Below, one piece after another: positions 1 to 6,336 of a DNA stretch of 64,000 nt. Source of the DNA: VRUE01 sp963737575 (GTDB lineage Bacteria > Actinomycetota > Thermoleophilia > Solirubrobacterales > 70-9); contig CAVTTJ010000009.1 of the NCBI GenBank assembly GCA_963737575.1, forward strand, positions 186,001 to 250,000, in the 5' to 3' direction. The translations under genes and the position numbers were made by a program. The notes beneath the pieces are model-generated. The model was not told where the DNA came from. It was given only the letters and a program-made list of their open reading frames with translations, and ran no database searches. Every line of letters starts with the position of its first letter. Position 1 is the stretch's first letter.

Positions 1-454
1 ATCCGCTCCAAGGGCGAGGCCGGGACCGGCAACGTCGTCGAGGCTGTGCGCCATATGCGCGGGATCACCGGCGGGATCAAGCGGCTCACCCAGCTCGGCC
101 CGGAGGAGCTCTCCGCAGCCGCCAAAGAGCTCCGGGCGCCGCTCGAGGTCGTCCGGGCGGTCGCGGACGGTGGCCGGCTCCCGGTCCCGCTCTTCTGCGC
201 GGGCGGGATCGCGACCCCAGCCGACGCGGCGCTGATGATGCAGCTCGGCGCCGAGGGGAACTTCGTCGGCTCGGGGATATTCAAGAGCGCCGACCCGGCC
301 CGCCGCGCGAAGGCGATCGTCGAGGCGACGACCCACTTCAACGACCCACGAGCGGGTCGCAGCCGCTTCGATCGGCCTCGGCGAGGCGATGCCGGGGCTC
401 GAGATCTCGGAGCTGGCGGCGGCCGACGCGCTTCTCCAGGATCGCGGTGCCTGA
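1..454 (+). CDS. pdxS: PdxS, pyridoxal 5'-phosphate synthase lyase subunit (3' part, frameshifted)
   Basis: C-terminal part of the PLP synthase subunit that condenses ribose 5-phosphate, glyceraldehyde 3-phosphate and PdxT-supplied ammonia. The first codons read RSKGEAGTGNVVEAVRHMR, a PdxS signature, followed by the phosphate-binding GNFVGSGIFKS. The 5' end lies outside the window. After THFNDP the frame breaks: one extra C near 349 separates the body from the expected tail (ERVAAASIGLGEAMPGLEIS), which continues in the next frame to a TGA at 452-454. The stop overlaps the pdxT GTG start (447), as usual for this pair. The tail is intact after correction, so a sequencing insertion is more likely than a real lesion. 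Family identification is secure. Confidence 0.93.
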
Positions 455-1037
455 GCTTCGGATCGGCGTCCTCGCGATCCAGGGAGGGTTCGAGGCCCAC
501 ATCGGCATGCTGCGCGGCCTCGAAGCCGACGCCCAAGAGGTCCGGGTCGCCGCAGAGCTCGAGGGGTTGGACGGCCTGGTGATTCCGGGCGGTGAGAGCA
601 CGACGATCGTCAAGGGCATGAGCGCGGCGGGGCTGGAGGAGCCGATCCGAGCGGCCAACCGGGACGGGATGGCGGTATTCGGAACCTGCGCGGGACTGAT
701 CGTCTGCGACGACGCCCACCTCGACCTGATCGACGCGACGGCCCGGCGCAACGCCTTCGGCCGCCAGCTGCAGAGCTTCGAGGCCGACCTCGCCATCGAG
801 GGGATCGGCGAGGACCCCCTGCGGGCTGTCTTCATCCGGGCGCCCTGGGTCGAGCGGGTCGGCGCCGGAGTCGACGTTCTCGCGGAATACGAGGGACACC
901 CGGTTGCGATCCGCGAGGGCCGCGTCCTCGCCACGGCTTTCCACCCGGAGCTGACCGACGACCCGCGCCTGCACGCGCTGTTCATGGCGATCACAACCGA
1001 AGCGCGCAAGCGCGCTCATGAGGAGGCAAAGCGGTGA
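447..1037 (+). CDS. pdxT: PdxT, glutaminase subunit of PLP synthase
   Basis: Class I glutamine amidotransferase that hydrolyses glutamine and channels ammonia to PdxS; together they make pyridoxal 5'-phosphate by the DXP-independent route. The protein is 196 aa, normal for the family. Visible features are the N-terminal IGVLAIQGGFEAH, the oxyanion region PGGESTT (residues 47-53), the nucleophile Cys81 in FGTCAGLI, and the His166/Glu168 pair in AFHPE. The GTG start lies inside the pdxS stop region (8-base overlap), and the stop overlaps the next gene by GTGA, so pdxS-pdxT-M29 peptidase look co-transcribed and translationally coupled. Cytoplasmic. Confidence 0.96.
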   Translation: MPELRIGVLAIQGGFEAHIGMLRGLEADAQEVRVAAELEGLDGLVIPGGESTTIVKGMSAAGLEEPIRAANRDGMAVFGTCAGLIVCDDAHLDLIDATARRNAFGRQLQSFEADLAIEGIGEDPLRAVFIRAPWVERVGAGVDVLAEYEGHPVAIREGRVLATAFHPELTDDPRLHALFMAITTEARKRAHEEAKR

Positions 1038-2140
1038 GAGACCCGAGGGCTGAACGCCTGGCGAAGATTCTCGTCGGCTACTCGACGAAGGTGAAGGAGG
1101 GCGAGGTGGTGGCGATCGACGGCGACTCCGCCGCCGAGCCGCTGCTGCTGGCGGTCTACGAGGAGGTGCTGAGGGCCGGCGCCCACCCGATGATGAACGT
1201 CGCCCTCGAGGGCCAGTCCGCCGCCTATTTCAGACACTCGAGCGATGCCCAGCTGGAGTGGATCTCACCGGTCTCGAAATGGGTGCTGGAGAACGCCGAC
1301 GTCCGTATCGCGGTCGGGGCCTCGACAAACACCCGCGAGCTCTCGGCGATCCCGCCCGAGCGCCAGACCAGGCGCCAGACGGCGACCGGCGAGCTTCTCT
1401 CGCGGGCGATGGAGAGGAGCGCGAGCGGCGAGTTCCGCTGGGTCTACACGCTGTTCCCGACCAATGCCTACGCGGCAGAGGCGGAGATGAGCCTGGTCGA
1501 CTACGAGGACTTCTATTACGGCGCATGCCTGGCGGCCGACGACGGCGACCCTCTGACCGCCTGGGAGCGCGCCTCCGCCGAGACCAAGCGGTTGGCCGAG
1601 GTGATCCAGGGCCACGAGGAGGTGAGGGTCATCGCCCCCGGCACCGACATCAGGCTCGGCATCGCGGGCCGAACCTTCATCCCCTGCGACGGCGAGCACA
1701 ACATGCCCGACGGCGAGTTCTTCACCGGGCCGATCGAGGACTCGGTCGAGGGCGAGGTCACCTTCCACCTGCCGGCGACGATCGGCGGCCGCGAGGTCGC
1801 CGGCGTGCACCTCAGGTTCGAGTCCGGCAAGGTCGTCGACGCGAGCGCCGAGCGCGGGGAGGAGTACCTGGTCAACCTGCTCGACACCGACGACGGCGCC
1901 CGCCGCCTCGGTGAGCTCGGGATCGGCACCAACTTTGCGATCGACCGCGGCACCCGCGAGGTCCTCCTCGACGAGAAGATCGGCGGCACCGTCCATATGG
2001 CGGTCGGCAAGAGCTATCCGGAGTCGGGCGGGGTCAACGAGTCGGCTGTCCACACCGACCTCGTCTGCGATCTCCGCCTCGGCGGCAAGCTGATCGTCGA
2101 CGGCGAGGACTTCCAGGTCGACGGAAAATTCGTTCGATAA
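1034..2140 (+). CDS. M29 family metallo-aminopeptidase (AmpS/AmpT type)
   Basis: 368 aa, the usual length for M29 aminopeptidases, cytoplasmic enzymes that remove N-terminal residues using a cocatalytic metal pair. The C-terminal half carries family-typical stretches: DGEHNMPDGEFFTGP around residue 220, GVHLRFESGKV, LGIGTNFAID, GTVHMAVGKSYPESGG and AVHTDLVCDL, where the conserved Glu, His and Asp metal ligands and catalytic Tyr are expected. The GTG start overlaps the pdxT stop (GTGA), suggesting coupling; a functional link to PLP synthesis is not evident. A GC-rich hairpin follows the stop. Substrate preference cannot be read from sequence. Confidence 0.9.
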   Translation: MRDPRAERLAKILVGYSTKVKEGEVVAIDGDSAAEPLLLAVYEEVLRAGAHPMMNVALEGQSAAYFRHSSDAQLEWISPVSKWVLENADVRIAVGASTNTRELSAIPPERQTRRQTATGELLSRAMERSASGEFRWVYTLFPTNAYAAEAEMSLVDYEDFYYGACLAADDGDPLTAWERASAETKRLAEVIQGHEEVRVIAPGTDIRLGIAGRTFIPCDGEHNMPDGEFFTGPIEDSVEGEVTFHLPATIGGREVAGVHLRFESGKVVDASAERGEEYLVNLLDTDDGARRLGELGIGTNFAIDRGTREVLLDEKIGGTVHMAVGKSYPESGGVNESAVHTDLVCDLRLGGKLIVDGEDFQVDGKFVR

Positions 2141-2272
2141 TTAATTCCGCCCGCGTGCTCGCTCACGTGGGTCGCCAGAGAATCAGATATGGATGGCGAC
2201 CCACTTCCGCGTCCGCCGCGGGCGGGCGCTGCAACTGCCGCGCGGCGTGATTCCAGTTTGCACCGCTCATCG

Positions 2273-2331
2273 CGGACGCGGGAGGGCGCGGCCATCCATC
2301 TCTGTCTCTGTGGCCGCGCCCGGGAGCAGAG
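2273..2331. terminator. Perfect 11-bp hairpin with conserved flanks (copy 1), between convergent genes
   Basis: Stem GGGCGCGGCCA (2284-2294) pairs perfectly with TGGCCGCGCCC (2311-2321) across a 16-nt loop. It sits between the M29 gene and the convergent membrane-protein gene, where a bidirectional terminator is expected; there is no T-tract. The 5' flank CGGACGCGGGA and 3' flank GGGAGCAGAG recur around a different stem at 3586-3648, so this may be more than a simple terminator. Upstream, CGCGTCCGC near 2210 could also pair with GCGGACGCG at 2272-2280. Confidence 0.6.
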
Positions 2332-2347
2332 CAGATGAGCGGAATGA

Positions 2348-2806
2348 CTACTGCTTGGGGATCGGGCTGCCGGCGAGGAGGAAGAACCAGCCCATGAAGA
2401 CGGCGATCGCGAGGAGGACCGACCCCATCATCGTCGCCTCGACGACGGTCGTGGTGCCCATCGGCGCCGAGCTGTCGCGCATGCTCTTCATCCATGTCGG
2501 CCGCATCGGGGTCAGCCGGTTGGTGCCCGTGATCCGCACATAGAGCTCGTTCATTTTCCCGATCAGCCAGGCGTCAGCGAGCGTGGTGAAGAGAATCCCG
2601 ATCGCGACGACGGCGTAGGGGCCCTCGGCAGGGAACTGGGTCTCGGAGACCTTCGATCCGATCCAGATCCATGCAATCGGGATTGCTGTCCACAGCCCGA
2701 GCGCCGCGATCAGCATCGCGATGAAGACCATGCTGGCCGCGATTCCCTGGGCCGCGCTGACCTGACGATGATGGTGGGTGACCGTTTCCGAGGACATCCC
2801 ACTCAT
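2348..2806 (-). CDS. Small membrane protein of unknown function, three predicted TM segments
   Basis: 152 aa with hydrophobic stretches at about residues 21-45, 59-78 and 125-147, and a polar segment between the second and third (RITGTNRLTPMRPTW). The N-terminus has a HHH run. I do not recognise a named family; it looks like an integral cytoplasmic-membrane protein, perhaps an accessory subunit, but no function can be assigned. It is divergent from yebC, with only 11 bp between the start codons, so the two promoters must overlap each other's coding ends. Another in-frame ATG lies three codons downstream (M4) and could be the real start. Confidence 0.7.
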   Translation of the reverse strand: MSGMSSETVTHHHRQVSAAQGIAASMVFIAMLIAALGLWTAIPIAWIWIGSKVSETQFPAEGPYAVVAIGILFTTLADAWLIGKMNELYVRITGTNRLTPMRPTWMKSMRDSSAPMGTTTVVEATMMGSVLLAIAVFMGWFFLLAGSPIPKQ

Positions 2807-2817
2807 AGAATAGGCGC
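2806..2817 (+). promoter_or_regulatory. Leaderless -10 element of yebC
   Basis: TAGAAT (2806-2811) is followed by exactly six bases and then the yebC ATG, so transcription should begin at or next to the A of the start codon. TANNNT about six bases before the start is the usual signature of leaderless genes in Actinobacteria. No clear -35 is seen. The same TANNNT-N6-RTG spacing occurs before recJ, zur, the gene at 45295 and a small ORF at 14322. Confidence 0.6.
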
Positions 2818-3567
2818 ATGTCCGGGCATTCCAAATGGTCTTCGATCAAACACAAGAAGGCTGCAACAGACGCCAAACGAGGAAAGATGTTCACGAAGCT
2901 GGCACGCGCGATCACCGTCGCGGCCCGCGACGGCGGCGGCGATCCGGAGGGAAACCCGGCGCTCGCCACGGCGATCCAGAAGGCCCGCGACGCCTCGATG
3001 CCGAAGGACAACATCCAGCGGGCGATCGACCGGGGGACGGGAGCGGGTGCCGACGCATCGGCGATCGAGCACGTCGTCTTCGAGGGTTACGGCCCCGGCG
3101 GCGCCGCCATCCTGGTCGACGCGCTGACCGATAACCGCAACCGCACCAGCGCCGACGTCCGCTTCGCCTTCAACAAGCACAACGGCAGCCTCGGCGAGCC
3201 GGGCTCGGTCGCATACATCTTCGAAAAGCGCGGCGTGATCGCCGTCGACGGCAGCCGATACGGCGAAGACGACCTGATGCCCGCGATCGACGCCGGCGCC
3301 GAGGACGTCCGCGACGAGGGCGACATGCTGCGGGTCCTCTGCCAGCCCGGCGATTTGGCGACCGTCCGCGAGGCGCTCGAGTCCGCCGGGGTCGAGGTCC
3401 AATCGGCCGACGTCGCGATGGAGCCGAAAAGCACCGTTGAGGTCAAGGGAAGCGAGGCCAAATCCCTGCTCGGCCTGATCGAGACCCTCGAAGAGCACGA
3501 CGACGTCGACAGCGTCAACGCCAACTTCGATATTCCGGAGAGCGTGCTCGAGCAGCTGGCCGCATAA
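2818..3567 (+). CDS. yebC: YebC/TACO1 family protein
   Basis: 249 aa with the hallmark start MSGHSKWSSIKHKKAATD and the following KRGKMFTKLARAITVAARDGGGDP, the most conserved part of the family. These cytoplasmic proteins have been described as transcription regulators and, more recently, as translation factors relieving stalls at proline-rich motifs. The gene stands just upstream of ruvCAB, a very common arrangement. It ends in a TAA followed at once by a 7-bp hairpin (GCACGGC/GCCGTGC, 3568-3584) and a second, larger hairpin, so it is probably a separate transcript from ruvC. Confidence 0.96.
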   Translation: MSGHSKWSSIKHKKAATDAKRGKMFTKLARAITVAARDGGGDPEGNPALATAIQKARDASMPKDNIQRAIDRGTGAGADASAIEHVVFEGYGPGGAAILVDALTDNRNRTSADVRFAFNKHNGSLGEPGSVAYIFEKRGVIAVDGSRYGEDDLMPAIDAGAEDVRDEGDMLRVLCQPGDLATVREALESAGVEVQSADVAMEPKSTVEVKGSEAKSLLGLIETLEEHDDVDSVNANFDIPESVLEQLAA

Positions 3568-3648
3568 GCACGGCCAAGCCGTGCCCGGACGCGGGAGGGC
3601 GGGCGCGAGACTTCCGGTGATCATTGGCGCGCCCGCCCGGGAGCGGAG
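3568..3648. terminator. Two hairpins after yebC, including conserved-flank hairpin copy 2
   Basis: A hairpin GCACGGC-CAA-GCCGTGC (3568-3584) touches the yebC stop codon. It is followed by CGGACGCGGGA (3586-3596), an 11-bp perfect stem GGGCGGGCGCG (3597-3607) / CGCGCCCGCCC (3628-3638), then GGGAGCGGAG. The flanks match the hairpin at 2273-2331 almost base for base while the stem sequences differ and still pair, which points to a conserved structure. It may act as a terminator between yebC and ruvC, or be a member of a dispersed repeat family. Confidence 0.55.
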
Positions 3649-3698
3649 GACACGGCGCTTCATAAAGGCATCCGAGGCTCTTCCCAGAATCAGACTCC

Positions 3699-4214
3699 AT
3701 GCAAGTCGTGATCGGGGTCGACCCCGGCGCAGCCAACCTCGGATTCGGATTCGTCCGCGTCGAGGGCAACCGGATGAGCGCGCTCGACGCGGGGGTCGTA
3801 GAGACCACGGCCGAGCTGCCGATCGAGCGCCGGCTCGAGCAGATCCACGCCGAGCTGGCGAAGCTGATCGATTGGCATGAGCCGACGGCTCTCGCGATCG
3901 AGGATCTCTACTTCGGCAAGAACGTCAGATCGGCGATGGCGGTCGGCCAGGCGAGCGGAGTCGCGATGCTCACCGCGGCCCAGCGGGGCATCTCGTGCAC
4001 GGCATACACGCCGCAGGCGATCAAGATGGCGGTCTGCGGCAGCGGGTCGGCCGGCAAGGCACAAGTCCAGCGGATGGTCGGCACACTGCTCGGGCTGCCA
4101 GACCCGCCGGCCTCCGACCATGCCTCCGACGCCCTCGCGGTCGCGATCTGCCACGGCGCCGGCGCCGGGCGGCGCGCCGCGGTCGAGGCGGCAACCGCAC
4201 GGGTGAGCGGATGA
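3699..4214 (+). CDS. ruvC: RuvC, crossover junction endodeoxyribonuclease
   Basis: 171 aa Holliday-junction resolvase that nicks two strands symmetrically in complex with RuvAB. Acidic catalytic positions are visible: D8 in IGVDPGAANLGFG, E68 in LAIEDLYFGKN, and D140/D144 in SDHASDALAVAICH, matching the RNase-H-like fold. The region TPQAIKMAVCGSGSAGK fits the DNA-binding part. The ATG follows CCAGAATCAGACTCC, so a weak leaderless -10 (CAGAAT) is possible. The stop overlaps the ruvA start by ATGA. Confidence 0.96.
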   Translation: MQVVIGVDPGAANLGFGFVRVEGNRMSALDAGVVETTAELPIERRLEQIHAELAKLIDWHEPTALAIEDLYFGKNVRSAMAVGQASGVAMLTAAQRGISCTAYTPQAIKMAVCGSGSAGKAQVQRMVGTLLGLPDPPASDHASDALAVAICHGAGAGRRAAVEAATARVSG

Positions 4215-4801
4215 TCGCGGCGGTTCGCGGCGAGGTCCTGGTGCGGCGGCCCGACCACGTGGTGATCGAGGCCGGCGGCGTCGGCTACCTGCTCACGGTC
4301 TCGGCCGAGACCCTCAAGGGGGTGCCCGCGACCGGTCGCGAGGCCTTCCTCCACACCCAGCTGATCCCGCGCGACGATGCCCTCGCGCTCTACGGCTTCG
4401 CCTCCGAGGAGGAGCGCGAGCTGTTCGGCGAGCTGATCTCCGTCAGCGGCGTCGGGCCGAAGGTCGCGATCGCGGCGCTTTCCGGAGGGCCGGCCCGAGA
4501 GCTGCTGCGGGCGATCGCGGCCGGGGACGCCAAACGCTTCCAGGCCGTCCCCGGGATCGGCAAACGGACCGCGGAACGGATCATCGTCGAGCTTCGCGAG
4601 AAGGTCGCCGGGGCGCTCGAGGAAGAGATTGCCGTCGGTGGCGAGCCCGCCGACGATCGCTCGATGGCCCGCGACGGGCTCGTCAACCTCGGCTACGCGC
4701 CGCTCGAGGCCGAGCAGCTGCTCGACGGGGTCGAGGGGACGGACGCCGAGGAACTGATCGCCGGCGCGCTGCGCAGGGCCGGCGCCGGCAGGGCGGCATG
4801 A
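4211..4801 (+). CDS. ruvA: RuvA, Holliday junction branch migration subunit
   Basis: 196 aa. RuvA tetramers bind the four-way junction and load RuvB. The N-terminal OB domain begins MIAAVRGEVLVRR and contains GGVGYLLTVS. Two helix-hairpin-helix motifs follow at about residues 78-92 (SVSGVGPKVAIAAL) and 115-130 (VPGIGKRTAERIIVEL), and a C-terminal three-helix domain starts near 150 that contacts RuvB. I chose the ATG at 4211 because it gives the canonical N-terminus and an ATGA overlap with ruvC; the longer open frame beginning near 3995 is out-of-frame ruvC sequence. Confidence 0.96.
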   Translation: MIAAVRGEVLVRRPDHVVIEAGGVGYLLTVSAETLKGVPATGREAFLHTQLIPRDDALALYGFASEEERELFGELISVSGVGPKVAIAALSGGPARELLRAIAAGDAKRFQAVPGIGKRTAERIIVELREKVAGALEEEIAVGGEPADDRSMARDGLVNLGYAPLEAEQLLDGVEGTDAEELIAGALRRAGAGRAA

Positions 4802-5826
4802 GCGCGGAGCCCGAGATCCGGATTCACGACGCGCGCGCCGACGTCCCCGACGAGGAGCTCGACCGCTCGCTACGGCCGCCGACCCTCTCCGACTTCGTCA
4901 ACCAGGCCCAGGTGACCGGGCAGCTCGCGATCTTCATCGAGGCGGCGACGCGCCGAAGCGAGCCGCTCGACCACGTCCTCCTCGCCGGCCCGCCGGGGCT
5001 CGGAAAGACCTCGCTCGCCCACATCGTCGCCGTCGAGATGGGCGTGCCGCTGGTCCAGACCGCGGGCCCGGCGCTGGAGCGCAAGGCCGACGTGGCGTCT
5101 TTCCTGACGGCGCTCGAGCCGGGCAGCGTCTTCTTCATCGACGAGATCCACAGGCTCGGCCGCGCCGTCGAGGAGACGCTCTACCCGGCGATGGAGGACC
5201 ACGAGCTGCCGGTGGTCCTCGGCCAGGGCGCGGGCGCGCGGACCGTGACCCTGCCGCTGCCGCCGTTCACGCTGATCGGGGCGACCACGCGCTCGGGGCT
5301 GCTGACGACGCCGCTGCGGGACCGCTTCGGCGTCTGTCACCGGCTCGAGCACTACGACGCCGAGCACCTCGCCGAGATAATCGAGCGCTCTGCCCGAATT
5401 CTCGACGTTGCGATCGACGCCGAGGGGGCGGCGACTATCGCGGGCCGGTCCCGGGGGACGCCGAGGGTCGCGAACAGGCTTCTGAAGCGGGTGCGGGACT
5501 TCGCCCAGGTGAAGGGGGAGGGTTCGATCGACACCGGCGTCGCTATCGCCGCCCTCGAGATGCTCGAGGTGGACGCCGGCGGCCTCGATCGCTCCGACCG
5601 CAGCCTGCTGAAGACGGTCGCGGAGAAGTTTGCCGGCGGGCCCGTCGGGCTCTCGACGCTGGCGGTCGCGATCGGCGAGGAGCAGGACACGATCGAGGAC
5701 GTGCTCGAGCCGTACCTCCTGCAGCAGGGCCTCCTCAAGCGGACCCCCCGTGGCCGCGTCCTGACGGAGCGGGCCTACGAGCACCTCGGGCTGCCCGCTC
5801 CCGAAGGAGCGAAAAGCCTGTTCTGA
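4798..5826 (+). CDS. ruvB: RuvB, Holliday junction branch migration ATPase
   Basis: 342 aa AAA+ motor that pulls DNA through the RuvA-junction complex. Seen: Walker A GPPGLGKTSLAH (about residues 64-75), Walker B FFIDEIHRLG (about 112-121), sensor 1 IGATTRSG, arginine-finger region GTPRVANRLLKRVRD, and a C-terminal winged helix ending QQGLLKRTPRGRVLTERAY. Start ATG overlaps the ruvA stop (ATGA), so ruvCAB is one tightly coupled operon. Next gene begins 16 bp later. Confidence 0.97.
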   Translation: MSAEPEIRIHDARADVPDEELDRSLRPPTLSDFVNQAQVTGQLAIFIEAATRRSEPLDHVLLAGPPGLGKTSLAHIVAVEMGVPLVQTAGPALERKADVASFLTALEPGSVFFIDEIHRLGRAVEETLYPAMEDHELPVVLGQGAGARTVTLPLPPFTLIGATTRSGLLTTPLRDRFGVCHRLEHYDAEHLAEIIERSARILDVAIDAEGAATIAGRSRGTPRVANRLLKRVRDFAQVKGEGSIDTGVAIAALEMLEVDAGGLDRSDRSLLKTVAEKFAGGPVGLSTLAVAIGEEQDTIEDVLEPYLLQQGLLKRTPRGRVLTERAYEHLGLPAPEGAKSLF

Positions 5827-5842
5827 GTAGCCTGTGTGGGGG

Positions 5843-6331
5843 ATGCCGTTCTTCATCTGCCCCAACTGCGGGAATAGAGAGCTGAGCGCCGACCGGACCG
5901 CCGGTTTCAGCTCGCGCCCTAAGGGCTGCTCGAAATGCGGGTTCGGATTCGTGTTCGAGCTTCTCGACGACTACTACCCGGCGCCGAACGCGGCATTCTT
6001 CGTCTGCGATCGCGAGGCGCGCGTCATCGATGCCGGCCGCGGCAGCTTCGAGCTGACCGGGCTCACCGACGAAGACGTGATCGGGCGCCCGGTCAAGGAA
6101 GTGCTCGGCCTGCAGTGGCTGCAGCCGGGCGACGGTGGCAGGACCGCCGACATCGACGGTGACGGTGTCGCCGACCCGATCGAGACCTCGCTCGAGTGGG
6201 GGGTCCGCTCGCTCGGCAAGAAAGTTGCCGTCAAGGCCGAGGGCGACATCCCAGCAGAAGCCGTCGCCGACGTCTTTCCCGCCTACGATGACGACGGCGG
6301 GCTGCTGCTCGTCCTCACACCCGATAGCTGA
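5843..6331 (+). CDS. Zinc-ribbon plus PAS domain protein
   Basis: 162 aa from the ATG (a GTG three codons earlier is also possible; GTGGGGG before the ATG could serve as ribosome site). The N-terminus has two CxxC knuckles, CPNCG (about residues 6-10) and CSKCGFG (about 31-37), that should hold one zinc. A PAS-like fold follows, from AAFFVCDREARVIDAGRG through LTDEDVIGRPVKEVLGL to a C-terminal strand GLLLVLTPD. No output domain is present, so it is probably a small sensory or adaptor protein; ligand and partner are unknown. It lies between ruvB (16 bp) and secDF (5 bp), probably in the same operon. Confidence 0.8.
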   Translation: MPFFICPNCGNRELSADRTAGFSSRPKGCSKCGFGFVFELLDDYYPAPNAAFFVCDREARVIDAGRGSFELTGLTDEDVIGRPVKEVLGLQWLQPGDGGRTADIDGDGVADPIETSLEWGVRSLGKKVAVKAEGDIPAEAVADVFPAYDDDGGLLLVLTPDS

Positions 6332-6336
6332 GCCAG

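Noticed and set aside
3995..4210. N-terminal extension of RuvA
   Set aside because: This part is ruvC read in another frame; canonical RuvA begins at 4211.
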